From positions 129,089,711 to 129,153,710 of the forward strand of contig CM042694.1 in NCBI GenBank assembly GCA_023614405.1: 64,000 nt of DNA. The letters are read 5' to 3'. Under the pieces are notes generated by a model. That model searched no databases, was not told where the DNA came from, and worked only from the letters and a program-made list of their open reading frames with translations. The stretch's first letter is position 1, and each line of letters starts with the position of its first letter. Positions 12,174-23,712 of the stretch are shown piece after piece. Both the position numbers and the translations under genes were made by a program. The stretch is from Avena insularis (lineage: Eukaryota > Streptophyta > Magnoliopsida > Poales > Poaceae).

Positions 12174-12331
12174 AAAGATTTGGAGTCAAAGGAAAGTTGG
12201 CACCAAGATATGTTGGACCATTTAACATTCTAAGTCGCAAGGGAGAAGTTGCATATGAAATTGAATTACCGACACCTATCAGAAATTCCATAATGTTTTT
12301 CATGTAAGCCAACTTAAGAAATGTCACCGAA

Positions 12332-12592
12332 ATGGAAGAAACATCTTTGAAGGATACCATACCTTTGGAGGAAGTTCAACTAGAAAGTGATCTCACCTAT
12401 GAAGAAAAGCCTGTCAAGATTCTTGAGACCACAGAAAGAGTCACAAGAACAAAGACTATCAAGTTTTGCAAAGTACAATGGAATCATCATTCCGAAGACG
12501 AAGCAACATGGGAAAGAGAAGATGATCTTCGGAAAGACCACCCACACCTATTTGCTAGCCAATCCGAATCTCGAGGGCGAGATTCATCTTAA
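12332..12592 (+). pseudogene. Chromodomain-type C-terminus of integrase, nested gypsy element
   Basis: The 86-codon frame holds the tail typical of chromoviruses: a VKILET region, FCKVQWNHHSEDEATWERED, and an end at HPHLFASQSESR. The stop at 12590-12592 lies 10 bp before the 3' LTR. Chromodomains of this type bias integration toward heterochromatin (family knowledge). It is separated from the integrase core by a frameshift. Confidence 0.8.
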
Positions 12593-12602
12593 GGGGTTAG
12601 AT
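12589..12602 (+). other. Weak polypurine tract of the nested element
   Basis: TTAAGGGGTTAGAT lies directly before the TGTAACATCC of the 3' LTR. It is in the right place, but the purine run is short. Confidence 0.5.
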
Positions 12603-15600
12603 TGTAACATCCTAAAAATCATGTTTCAAAACTCATTCATATCATCTTTGCATCATTCATCCATTTAGGGTTTTTCTCAAAATCATTTAGAAACACAAAC
12701 TTTGGCTATGATTTCATGTAGGCAATTTATCTCAATTGGCCATCACCCTTTGAGATTTGATTGTCTATGAACTTGTTTGCTTGCCTCCATGGTTGGAAAG
12801 ATTAGAAGTAGCATTTAAACCCAAGATTACAAATTTAGAAATATTTTATAAACCCTATTCCAAATATTTGCAACTAGAGCAAATCTCTTATTTTGAAACC
12901 CAAGCTTGACCAAGCCTTTGCAAGGTAACCACTAGGTTATTTGATTGTTTGTGAACCCACAGAACCCTGCAAAAATCCCCAAAGAAGTTTGAATTCAAAA
13001 GGATTTGAATTCATATCAAATTCTATTCAGAAAATGGAATTAGAAAAGAAAAGCTTAAACAAAAGAAAAGAAAGCGGCGGCGAATCGCCCAAAAAGACAT
13101 CGAGCCCAGCAAGCCCACCGGGATCTCCTTTTCCTTCTCACACGCCATGACTGAGCCCGACCCCACCAACACCTCGCACTCTTGATCGGCGAAAGGGCCG
13201 ATCCACGCCGTCTCGTCTTCCCAGACCGCGCGCTGCGACCACGCCGCAGCAGTGAAGTCCGGTAATGGCGCGGCGTAAATGGGCATTAAAACTCGGCGTT
13301 TCGCCGATTCCCGCTATAAGATCCTCTACGCCGCGATCTTTTTCCCCAGACACTCGCTCACTCGCCACCAGGCTGCCCTCAATCAGCTTTGCACCGCCCG
13401 CAGACAGAGCCTCTCCGATCGATTCCGTGAGTCCAGAGCTCCCCTCGCCTCTCGTTCTTACAATCTGACTTAGCGTGTCTTTGCGCATCTCCGACCTCAC
13501 TAGTCCGTCCGTCTGCCCTGTGTCGCCGGTTCCACTTGATACGAACCACCGCGTCTGCATTTAACTCCGCGAACTCCTGGTAAGTCCGCACCGCCCCGCT
13601 TTCTAGTTCACGCACATAGCTCGTCTCGACTCGTGAATCTAACGTGTCCTCGCCTTGCCTTGGGGTGATCCACAAGCGTCCACGACGACCACCCGACGCA
13701 AACGCCGCCTACAAGAACCGCGAGCAATCTAGGACAGCCCCAGCACCCTTGACCAACCGCGAGTACGACGAGCTTCGCCGTGACCTCCTGAGCCCGGTGA
13801 GCTGCTCCTCCTTCTCCCTCGCCGTCTACATCATCGGCAACATCATCGACCGACAGTTCCGCGCCGGTATACCGCTTCCGCCAGTTTCGGCGGTCGATAA
13901 GAACCGTTAGATCTGCATCGATGGCTTAGATAGAATGACTAATCGAAGGTGCAGCGTTGATCCGAGCCGCACCTGCCTTTAGATCCAGCGGTCTGTATCG
14001 CTCGATCCAGACGAACGATGCAGGCGAATAAGAACATGACGTGGCTAGGTTAGATCTGGAAATAGAATTTAAAACCGTAAATTTGATCCAAATTCAATTG
14101 CCTATATCTTTTGAATTCCACGTTGGAATTTTGCAAACTTTATACCGTTGGATTCAGAAAAACAAGACCTTTCTGCCTATCTAATTTGTTTAGCAAATAG
14201 TAACCATTTGATTGGCTTAAATTGCAGAGACTTGTTTGAGGCCTTTTTAAGTATAGATTTAGTTTAGTATTTTTGTTTAGGGTTAAATTTTGTTTAGTTG
14301 GTAAACTAGTGGCTTGCTAAGTTTCTGTATTCATGTACTTGCTTGGTTGAGTTTTCAAAAATCATCACTTGGTAGATTCATGCATGCATGCATTCATACT
14401 ATTTCTTGTTTGTATATATTTGTGTGTAATTGTGTGCTACAACTTTGTGTGTAGATTTTGCTAGTGATTGTGATTGTGACGAGTGCTACTCTCCACACTA
14501 CCAAGGCAAGTGATATCATCATGAATATTCCATTCCTATATTTTATTTATGCATTAGTAATATTTTTCTAAGTATAGGACTTGCATGGTTATTTGCTAAG
14601 AACAAGCTATGCTTTGGGAAAACCTATTAGGTGAAGCCTTAGTGAAAATTTCCTAAGTCCAGATTCCTATTACTATCATGCTTAGCCTAGCTACTAGAAA
14701 ACAAGGGTGGTTTATATATTCACTATGGAAAAATTTCTAAGTCTAAGGACTTATGTTTTTAAAATAAAACAACTAAGTTAATGAACCACCAGGTGGAATG
14801 GAAGGAATGGCTTATGTTGAGTGGTTCACAAGGCCATGGACTTGGCTTGTGTATCTCACTTGTGGATGGCCACCCAGGAAACAAAGAGATTTGAGATGTC
14901 AAATGCTGAGAAGCTTCAAGTGCAACCACTTGGCATTATGGGCTCTGCCATGATCTTAGGATGCTAGAACTTAGTCTCTTGGATGAGGGTGGTAGATGGG
15001 TTGTTAGGTTGGAACGCGTCCATTTGACTAAGGAAAGGCTCAAGGATCATTCTTGGGAAACCAAGGCTTGTGGGAAAGTGCACCACCTCTGCAGAGTGTA
15101 AAACCTAAGTACTTAGCCATGTCCCTGGTAAAGGACAATTTGAGCATCAAGACATGGAAACTTCAAGAATCTCATCACTCCAATTTCTAAATAAAACTTG
15201 TGCGTGAACAAAGGGATAAAAGGATCTTCAGTCATTGATTGCTAGATGCCCTGAGTGGATCTAGAGTCTTTGTTTGATAGATGCCTTGGGTGTTTTGCCA
15301 AGTAAATCTTCAGTCCTTGATTAGTAGATGCCCTGAGTGGATCTTCAGTCTTGGATTGGAAGATGTCTTGGAAAGTTTTTACCAAACAAAAACTTAGTAT
15401 TTTCAAAAGTTAAGGAAAAATCTATTTTGAGCAATGCAAGCCTAAGCTCCACCAGCCAAAAGCATATAGTATTATAGTCCACTTAATTATATACTAAGGT
15501 ATCACTTGCCAATACTATTCCAAAGTATTGACCCTTGTGGCTGTAACTTATGATGTTGCAGGTTACTCTGATGATGATTAGGTGTCATGAGTCTACACTC

Positions 15601-15838
15601 AACATGCTTGCCTGTGGCACATGAAGATGAAGACTTATGTTTATTTACTTATTCCATAAACTCTTGTACTAGGCCTTTGGCCATGAGTTGTAAAAGACTA
15701 TGTTTTATCTCTGGAATGACTGTAATAAACGACCTTTGTATCTGTGTACTTCATCTTAAACTGTGGATGCTAGCAATGATCCAGGGACTAGCATTGCAAT
15801 CACAGGGATCTTTTCCTTTACAAAGGAGGGATCTTACA
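12603..15838 (+). repeat. 3' LTR of the nested gypsy element (3236 bp)
   Basis: It is the partner of 3140-6372 with the same termini, followed by CAACT. Differences from the 5' LTR are mostly 1-6 bp indels clustered in the CpG-rich stretch about 13060-14000; the flanking AT-rich parts are almost identical. The short open frames here match those in the other LTR only piecewise and are not genes. Confidence 0.93.
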
Positions 15839-15843
15839 CAACT
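15839..15843. repeat. Target-site duplication CAACT, right copy
   Basis: It matches 3135-3139 exactly, and the outer element's coding sequence resumes here on the minus strand. Confidence 0.93.
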
Positions 15844-16426
15844 GCTTCTTCAGTTCTACTAACTCTGAGGGGTTCATGGTATAGGGTCTCTGGGCTATAG
15901 GTCCGGTTCCGGGGATTAGTTCGATAATGAACTCTATATCCCTATCCGGGGGCATACCTGGCAATTCATCTAGGAATACGTCGGGGTATTCACAGACTAC
16001 TCTGACTTGGTCAATGGTAGGCAGGGCTACACTTTTGTTGCATTTGAATTGACAGGGTAAGGTTTCAGAGATATGTTCTACTGTTATTCCAGAACTACTG
16101 GTCATGGTGATGGCTTTCTTAGCACAGTCTATCAGTCCTTTATGCCTTGACATCCAGTCCATACCTAGTACTACTTCCAAACCTTTGGTTCCAAGTACAA
16201 TTAGGTTGGCATAAAAATCTATCCCATGTATTCTGATAGGTACAACTTTGCCAATTTTTCTAGCTTTTGTTGTTGAACCGGGGATTTGAACTATCATGAC
16301 ATGCTTCAGGTTGGTTGGGTGAATCTTACTAGTGCATACAAATTCTTCGGTGACAAATGAATGCGATGCTCCAGAATCAAACAATACTCTTGCTAAAACT
16401 GAGTTGACAGAAAACATACCCAGCAC
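15839..16426 (-). pseudogene. Aspartic protease and start of RT, minus-strand gypsy element
   Basis: Reading on the minus strand from 16426, the frame holds a retroviral-type protease (LFDSGASHSFVTEEF, then VVLGMDWMSRHKG). The linker CEYPDVFLDELPGMPPDRD and the RT N-terminus (MNPSELVELKKQL) follow. The last natural codons end exactly at the CAACT insertion site; the few codons read beyond 15839 belong to the inserted LTR. The active-site triad is DSGA, as in many chromoviruses. Confidence 0.88.
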
Positions 16427-17600
16427 TACATCTGGTGCTTCCCGGCTTCTTCTCGTTCATGTGGAAGAGACGACCGCTATGCGTTGTGCGGGTTCCTGGG
16501 AAAATCTCCTGCCTGGTTGAACACGACGCTGCTGCTGAGCTGGGGCATTCACAGGGGCATTGGCGGCAGTCTTCTTGGGACACTCATTGGAGTAGTGACC
16601 CTTCACTCCACATTCGAAACAAGTGATCTAGGACTTGTCCTTGACTGCAATAGGTACATCATTGCTGCCAGTTCTGGGGGCAGTGTTGTTGTTGTTGCTC
16701 TTGGGAGGGGCACGGTTGAAGTTGTTAGCATTGCCGGAGTTGTGATTGTTTCCTACGGGCTTCACATTTCCTCCGCTACGGTTGGGGTAGCTTGGGCGAG
16801 AATTTGGGGTCGGTTGTTCCTTGGTGCATATCCTGGTGAGGGGTTAGGACGGTACTTCTGGTGACTCTTTGGATCTGCATCGCTGCATCATCTGACGCTA
16901 TGTTGTCATTTGCGGTTAATCTTCCTTCCATCTGAATGGCGAGTCGACTAGCTCTTCAAGATCCCGGAAACGGATGTTGACGAGACGATCCGCATCTCAT
17001 CATGCATCCATTTAAGAATCTCTCTTTCTTCTTGGCCTCCGTGTTGATTTCATCCGTGCATATCGGCAAGTGACAAGAATTTGTCACGGTACTCTAATAT
17101 GATCAATCTTCCTTGCTTTGATTCACGAATTCATCTCTCATCCTGTTGACAAGACCTTGCGCAGACGTGCGGCTGAACTTGACCTTGAATGCTTCCCAGG
17201 TCATCACCTAGCCATGGTTCATGTTGCGGACGCTATTCCACCAAGCTCTTGCATCTCCCGCCAGATAGTGAGTGGCGAAGAGAACTTTCTCATTCTCATC
17301 AACTCCTGCAACTTCGAGGTTGTTTTCCATGGTCTGTAACCAGTCATCCGCATCTAATGGGTTTTCAGGTTGGTTGAAGATTGGGGGATTAGTGTTCTGA
17401 AAGTTTTTGAGTTTTGATCCATGGTGATCCTGATTTCCATGTCCTTGGTTGTTGAGAGCCATTTGGGCGATCTGCTGCAATGTTGCTAAGTTGGCTTGAC
17501 GTTCGGCCCTGCTTGCTTCACGGTCCGCGATGAGATTCTGCAAGATCTGCAGCATTGGGTCCTGCGATGAGCCGCTCCCTCCTTGGTTTCCAGGAGTCAT
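16427..17600 (-). pseudogene. Gag of the minus-strand gypsy element
   Basis: The start at 17600 (minus) is MTPGNQGGSGSSQDPMLQIL. About 130 codons are open, including the gag core DADDWLQTMENNLEVAGVDE and LAGDARAWWNSV. The frame is then lost near 17208 and is broken repeatedly. A CCHC zinc knuckle (CFECGVKGHYSNECPKK) is clear at about 16570-16622. Three codons upstream of its first Cys lies an in-frame TAG. Gag would package the RNA; this copy cannot make a full-length protein as written. Confidence 0.8.
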
Positions 17601-17847
17601 CTGAAGATTGAGATAGATATAGGGGTAAGAGGGAAATTCTAAGGTTCATGGTTTTGGATTTTCAAAGCTATACTTTGAGTTAGACTCAGGTTTTTCAACT
17701 AACTTCATTCTCATTCATGCAAGCAAGCACACGATACAACACACACCACAAAAATGAAAGGGGAAAACAAATGGTTTGAAGAACCATTCTGCAAACTACG
17801 ATACAATGAGATGATACATCTCATGCTACGACAGTGCTCTAGTGCAT
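17601..17847 (-). other. Spacer between extra ORF and gag (outer gypsy element)
   Basis: About 250 bp of AT-rich leader lie between the extra ORF and the gag start. No coding sequence or motif is recognised. Confidence 0.6.
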
Positions 17848-18615
17848 CTACTCATCGTCGATGAAGTCGGAGTCTTCATCATCAGTGTAGAAGTCCACAG
17901 CATCCTCTGCCAGAAAATTGTCATCGCTACGAGGTAAGAATCCATATCTCCTGGATGTCTTCTCCTTCATCATCTTCTTCCTTGGCGGCAAGCTGAGCTT
18001 CTGCTCCTTGACGATCTTCTCGAGGTCGGCCACCTTCTTGCGAAGACGGGCGATGGTGCGATCCTTCTTTGCATGCTGGCGACGAAGAGACTGACGATCT
18101 TGGACGAGCAGTGTGAAAGTCTGGGCCTTCTGGTCGGCAATTGCACGGTTCTGGCTGGCTAACTCTCTGGCATTGTCCAGTTCCTGCTGTCAGTCATGAA
18201 GCAAGAAGTCAAGGTTCTCCACTTGACGCCTCAACTCTGGGTGACTTGGCATCTCCATCGGCATTCCCATGAAGTCACGTCTTGCATAGTGGGCAAAACG
18301 GGTTCCTTGAATCTTGTTGACGCTGAGGGCACATAGACATGCGAGAGCTTCATGCATTGCCCTGGCTAATTCATCTAGCCAGTTGTTCTCTCTCACAGAG
18401 AACTGAATTCTCCCGGAAGTTGGTGCTTCAATGCTCCCTCGAAGATCTGCGGTGACTAGCCATTGTAGGTCTCCTCCTGGGGGTCCTGGAAGTTGAGCTC
18501 CAAGAAACTCCGGATGTGGGCGCCCTAGAAATTCTGACAGTGAATCCAGATCCCTCTCGAAGATCAGCTGACCTCCGTTTCCCAACTGGTAAAACTTGCT
18601 AAATTGAGTCTCCAT
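17848..18615 (-). pseudogene. Extra ORF upstream of gag (outer gypsy element), broken by one stop
   Basis: On the minus strand an ATG at 18615 opens a frame (METQFSKFYQLGNGG) with a DLQWLVTADLRG segment and an alpha-helical WLDELARAMHEALACL segment. It stops at a TGA at about 18187-18189. The same frame resumes at once and continues as a coiled-coil stretch to 17848, ending in an acidic tail (DDEDSDFIDDE). One C-to-T change in a CGA codon would explain the stop. It is neither gag nor pol; the function is unknown. Its position and helix-rich C-terminus parallel the extra ORFs of the nested element at 6511-8042. Confidence 0.65.
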
Positions 18616-18830
18616 CTACAAGAATTTAGGATGAGGAAATTAGTGAAGTGATCAAGTGTGTCAAATTTTAAGTAGTAATGTAAGAATTTTGAGGAACATG
18701 TATTTTTGAGAAAGAATGAGTTCACAAGGGTAAGAGAGGAAATAGTTTTGCGTAAATACTCACTTTGGTTTTGAAGCTAAGTTTTTGGGTTTGGACGTCC
18801 ATTCTAACTAGGGTCTCCTATGGTCAGGAT

Positions 18831-18843
18831 GGCTCTGATACCA
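18831..18843 (-). other. Primer-binding site (initiator tRNA-Met), outer gypsy element
   Basis: The plus strand GGCTCTGATACCA is the complement of TGGTATCAGAGCC on the minus strand. It lies three bases from the end of the 5' LTR. Confidence 0.9.
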
Positions 18844-18846
18844 ACT

Positions 18847-21800
18847 TGTCAACACCCGGATTTTTAATCCCAGATGCCCGTTATGCCATACCTCACAATC
18901 CAATGGGTTACCATTTTTGTGAGACATAACGGATTGGATATCACAGTACATCATCCATTACAAACCATACATAAGGTTTTACACAAATAAGGATCTCCTG
19001 ATCCAGTCTTTTCATACAACAAGCAGCGGAAATAAACGATAACGTAGCGATGGGGTCCATCTTCCGGGGCACAAGCAATGCTGATGAAGGCAGATAGTCC
19101 TAGTTATCATAGCCGTCCTGCTGACCATTATCTTGATAATCTCCTTCATAGTCTGGCCATGATAATAGCCAAGGACAAAAGCCATGAGTACTCTTTAAGT
19201 ACTCGCAAACTACTACTAGCAAGGGTTATGATTCTAAGTTAAAGTACTGAATTGAAAGAGTAACTATCAAGTTAAGTTTGGAACCTAAGCTGAGTTCTGA
19301 AGCAAGAAAAGATAAAATAAAAGTCTAGAATCACTTAAGTTGGGAAGCTATTTTCATCTACACAACCCTGTTGTGGTCAAGTCAAGGTTCATCATTCATT
19401 TCAAGTTATTTAGAAAACATCTGACAACGAAACAGTATGGCCATTCCAACTGTCCATAACCGTGGACGCGGCTATTCGAATAGTTTGACACTCTGCAGAG
19501 GTGGTACACTTTCACCACAAGATTCGATACATCTGTCAGGGATAACCCTGAATCATCATACTTAGTATGCAGATAATCAAACATAACCTTCCCTTTACAC
19601 ACCCTAGTACAAGCACCTCTCCTATGAGCATGGCCTCCCAACCATGACCATCAGTCATCTTGGGCACTGCATAGGTGGACATCATTGAGAGGTAGCCTCA
19701 GCTCAAACCTCTCCCGTGAGGGAACTAATACTAATGCATATAAATTTCCAGCTAAGCCTTACCCAATTCAGGTAATGTGGTTGTACGGTAAATTTGGAAT
19801 GGTATCGCATCCGAATCCAACCATCAGTTTTATAAAAAGGGTTAAGGCTCATGCCTCATCATTTTCATCATCATAAACCAATTGTGTTTCTCAACACATG
19901 TCAAAATATCTCAATATAATGACTCATCATTCCAAGGTTTTCATAACTCATTTTCACCAAGTGTTCCCATCTAAAATGACTCAAGTTTGATCTATTCTAA
20001 AACACTAGGTTAAGAGTGTTCACTAAGGTGGAAAGGTGGGATCAATCTCATGTCCTAGAATGACATCTAAGGTTTTCTAATTAGGTCAAGTTTTATACTC
20101 TTTATGCTACCTTCAAAAATTAATTAAAGAACTTTGTGTAAACTAAGGGGGTGTGATCAAAGTATGCTTAAGGCATCTTTACTAAACTATCTAGTTTTAT
20201 TCTAGCTTGCTACAATAGCTTACTAAAGCATGTTTGCAAGGGTTAGCTTGCCACTAATAGCTTGCCTTGGTTAGTGTAGTGGTTGAAGTTTTCTTCTTCT
20301 TCTTCTTGGTAGAACTCCTCCTCCTCGAAGGCTTGGTCGGTACTATCGTCTAGAAATACATAGGGAGTACACAATCACCAAACAATACTTAACTAGGCTG
20401 AGTAGAATTCTAAACCACACAATTGATGATCTATTATCATCCCAAACATCACAAGTTTAATTCACTAGTTTCAACCTTTTTATTTTGGAAAAGTAATTTC
20501 TACTCATTGAAATATTAATTAAAATTTAATATTCACCACCAAAATATGGGATCATGTGGACACATGTCCTCACCACATATTCTAACATGTGGGAATGAGA
20601 TTTAAAGGTTGGATCAATATTACTTTGGTTTAAGTTTATTATTTAATGATTTAAAGTGACTAGAAATGCCTATATAGCATTATTTTGGTACTACTCCAAA
20701 GTCACTGCCTATAAACCTTAATATTATTACATATTTGGATAGATATGATGAAATGTGATTTTTGAGAGTTGGAATCAACTCAAAAGCTAACTTGGTTGAT
20801 TTTACAAAAATGTTTCAAGTTGCAAAAGCTTCTGTCTTCTTATTTTTATTAGGAGAAATCTATAACTCTAAATGAATTAAATCCAACGGGCTTGGATAGA
20901 GCATTTCAGTACCTTTCAGAAAAAATTAGTTTCATGTAATTTGGATTTGTCAAACTCACAGAATTGAATTTTGAAGAACTGGACAAAAACTATATTCTAA
21001 CTAAAAAGAAAAACCTAGATTTGAATCTACGGGCTTGCGCAGCAAAGGAAATGGGCCGGCCCAGTGGCGCTACGCGGCACGGGGCTCAGCTAACAGGGGG
21101 GTCCCACTGGTCAGCGGCACTTAAACGCTGCAATGCTACTGTATGGGCCGTGCGATTAGAGGCTAGATCTACGGCTGAGGGTCATCGTCGATGACGGACG
21201 GGTCGCCGGCGAGCTCGAACCCTAGAGGCTCGGTGGTGGTCTCATGAGGCGTGCGAGGCTCCAGCGGGTCGGCGATGCGGGCGAACGAAGTGGAAGACGA
21301 CAGCGAGGCGAGGCGTGGTCGCGGTGGAGCTTGGGGTGGCCGGAATCAACGGCACCCTTCTTCTCCAGAGGCGGCGGCTACGGCTCCAATTCCGGCGAGC
21401 TGCTGCTCCACTTGCTCCGACGAGGGGTGGTTGAGGTTCAGAGAGGTGAGGGGAGTGGAATGGTGTGAGTCTTTGGTGCTGGGGAGGGCTCCTTTTATAG
21501 GCTCGACGGTGAGACCGAGCGGGATGGTGGTGGTGATGGCGACATGGCTACGGGCGAGCTAGCGGCATGGCTGGGGATGGCGATCGATGGGCGGTCCCGG
21601 CGGTGCTCTAAGCGCTTCAATGCGCCGAGGGGCGGTGGCATGCGGTCGGGTGAGGTGGCACTGCACGGCCAAGCGTGTGTCCACGGCGAAGCGGTGGCTA
21701 TGGGGCTTTGGGCGAACGGAGGTGTCTGGGGTGTTCTCTAGGTCGAGGCGGAGCGGTGGGCGCGGGCTGGTGTCGAGTGGTGGCTTGTGCACGCGGGGGC

Positions 21801-22750
21801 AGTGCGCGCTCTGCGGGCGGCGTCGGCATGGTCCTGTGGCACTGGGCGCGATTTCTCCTCGGTGGTCCACGGCTTCTCTTGGCTCGGGCAAGGGACAGAG
21901 AGGGGCGGTGCAGCGTTGGCTACCTCCTAGACATGGCGAGGGAAGGGGGAGTGGTCTGCTGCGGCGGTTGCAAGGTTGGCCGGCCAGGGTGGTGCTCGGC
22001 ATGGCCTGGCATTGCCACTAGGGCGTAGGGGATGGGCTGCAATTGGCATGGTTTGATCAAAGGGGGACAGAGAGATTAAATGGAGATCAAATGGGGGCAA
22101 AACCCTGTTCCAAACAGTGAGCTAGGATTAGAGTTATGATTCTGCCTGCCAAGTGTTTGATGAAATGGCCGCAAGAGAAAAAAATTTGAATTTTGAGGTC
22201 AAAAATTTTGAGTGATCTCCACTAGTGCTAGGTAGTCTCTAGTTGCAAGGGTTTTGAAAATGGAGCTCAAATACATGGTTTTTGAAATAGGGGTGATCTA
22301 TGCATATGCATTAGATTCAATTTTGAACTGCCATTTAAAATAGTTTCCAGAATGTTTTTAGAAGATCAAAAGGTGGGCCTTGGTACCTCATTATTTGTAC
22401 TAGCAAGGGGTGCAAAGATCAAGAATTTTTTCTGTTAAGAATTGAGTACTAGGAATAGCCAAAGTAGGCATGAGAGTTAAATTTGTCCAAATGACCATTC
22501 CTTCATTTTAATTCTTTTTGATTTGATTTCTTTTAGGAAAAGTTTGGGAATGATGTAGATGATGTTTAAATCACCTAAGAAACATTTTAGAAGCAAAGGA
22601 TCACACAATCATGGCAATTCAAAACAACTCCTATTTTAAATGCACACATATATGAATGCTTTCATTTTAAATTTGGAAAAGTTTTTGTTAACCCCAAATT
22701 TGTGTGATTTGATCTTTGATAAACTTGGATTGAAGTTTTGGGATGTTACA
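18847..22750 (-). repeat. 5' LTR of the outer gypsy element (about 3.9 kb)
   Basis: On the minus strand it starts TGTAACATCCC at 22750 and ends GGGTGTTGACA at 18847, next to the PBS. The right 360 bp are duplicated at 1-358. A GC-rich CpG island-like part (about 21030-22030) produces several overlapping long open frames on both strands that show no domain and are treated as chance. Confidence 0.88.
21491..21499 (-). promoter_or_regulatory. Probable TATA box in the outer gypsy LTR
   Basis: The minus strand reads CTATAAAAGGAG, within the GC-rich section of the LTR. This would be the Pol II start region of the minus-strand element. Confidence 0.55.
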
Positions 22751-22755
22751 ACCTT

Positions 22756-22912
22756 GGGCCGGATAATCCGGCCCCCAGGAGACGATCAAGGGCACGCTCG
22801 ACACGTCACTCTGACTGGGGGCAGATTTTGTGCCGGATAATCCGAGTCTGGGGCGGAGTTTTCCCTAGGCCAGATAATCCGGCCCTCACTTGGGCCGGAT
22901 AATCCGGCCCCC
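22756..22912. repeat. Four copies of a GGATAATCC palindrome in the copia LTR
   Basis: Copies are at 22756-22776, 22832-22846, 22868-22884 and 22892-22912. Two are perfect dyads around GGCCGGATAATCCGGCC; two carry one or two changes. All lie 35-190 bp upstream of the TATA box, so they could be binding sites for a promoter factor (inference). Confidence 0.7.
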
Positions 22913-22944
22913 AAAGGCTCCAACGGCTCAGTGAGGGCAGGGAG

Positions 22945-22952
22945 TATAAAAG
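22945..22952 (+). promoter_or_regulatory. TATA box of the copia LTR
   Basis: TATAAAAG lies in GGGAGTATAAAAGCCCC, a strong plant TATA context, downstream of the palindromes and upstream of the likely R region. Confidence 0.75.
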
Positions 22953-23662
22953 CCCCTTCATCCCCTCCATTCAGAACTCTTGATTCGTTTAAAAAAGGCC
23001 AGACCAGTTGCAAGTGCTCTCTCTAGATCTCCCACTTCAACCACCCGAAGGCTTCGATCTTTGGGGAAATTGAAGGAGGAGACAACCTACATCCTCATCA
23101 CAAATCAAGCGCATCAACTCCTCTCCATTCACTTGGAGAAATCCCTGATCTAGTATTCTCGTTAATATCTAGATCTTGTGTTTTGTTATTGATAACTTGT
23201 TCTTGTGGCAGCTTGTTATCATTACGGGAGCCTCCAATTTGGTTGTGGAGTTGTGCCCTGCTAGTTGTGTAAAGGCGCCAGTTCCCGCCTCGAAGGGTTC
23301 CTATAGTGGAAAGGTCGATCAGGCCTATGGTGGCGAGATCCATCGGAGAACAGGGTGAGGCCTATTGTGGCGTGGTGGTCTTAGTACCGCCCACCCCTCC
23401 AATGCAGATGTACTTCCCCTAACTAGGAAGGAACTGCGATAAAAAAATCATGTGTCTCCGCGTGCTTCACTACGGTTTACTCATTCCTCTATCTCACTCG
23501 CCCTTACTCGCTAGTAGTTAGGTTTGCATATAGGGAAATTCTTCATAATAGCTTATCTAGAGAATTTACCTTTTGTGTCAACCCTAAAATTGAAAAAGCA
23601 TTAAAATTTGAAGTAGCACTTATTCACCCCCCCCTCTAGGTGCCCATACGATCCATTTCAAT

Positions 23663-23675
23663 TGGTATCAGAGCC
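23663..23675 (+). other. Primer-binding site (initiator tRNA-Met), copia element
   Basis: TGGTATCAGAGCC starts two bases after the LTR end at 23660. Confidence 0.9.
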
Positions 23676-23712
23676 CCGGCTCTTTATTCGGTCTTAACCG
23701 CCTAAGAGAAGT

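Larger units (their letters stand above)
3140..15838 (+). mobile_element. Complete Ty3/gypsy chromovirus LTR retrotransposon nested in the outer element
   Basis: The element is 12.7 kb, bounded by LTRs 3140-6372 and 12603-15838 that start TGTAACATCC and end GATCTTACA. It is flanked by the 5-bp duplication CAACT. Inside are a PBS for initiator tRNA-Met, an extra leader ORF region, gag, protease, RT, RNase H, integrase and a chromodomain tail, all on the plus strand. All coding parts are frameshifted in places, so this copy looks non-functional unless the frameshifts are consensus errors. The pol is related to that of the element it landed in. Confidence 0.95.
1..22750 (-). mobile_element. Ty3/gypsy chromovirus LTR retrotransposon (minus strand), interrupted by a nested element
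   Basis: On the minus strand the order is 5' LTR (18847-22750), PBS, extra ORF, gag, protease, reverse transcriptase, RNase H, integrase with chromodomain, polypurine tract and 3' LTR (1-358, cut by the window start). Bases 1-358 match 22391-22750 with only a handful of differences, so these are the two LTRs of one element. Pol order and the C-terminal chromodomain place it among chromoviruses (Tekay/Del-like, by inference). A complete second element occupies 3140-15838. The target-site duplication cannot be checked because one end lies outside the window. Confidence 0.9.
22751..23660 (+). repeat. 3' part of the copia 5' LTR
   Basis: The sequence runs from the gypsy junction to CCATTTCA at 23660, followed by the PBS. 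It has a TATA box, four copies of a GGCCGGATAATCCGGCC-like palindrome and a C-rich run near the end. Its own start lies beyond the inserted gypsy element, outside the window. Confidence 0.8.

Noticed and set aside
21030..22030. Several overlapping open frames of 100-147 codons on both strands, GC-rich, Arg/Pro/Gly-rich
   Set aside because: They lie inside the GC-rich part of an LTR, overlap each other on both strands, and show no domain; high GC alone makes stops rare.
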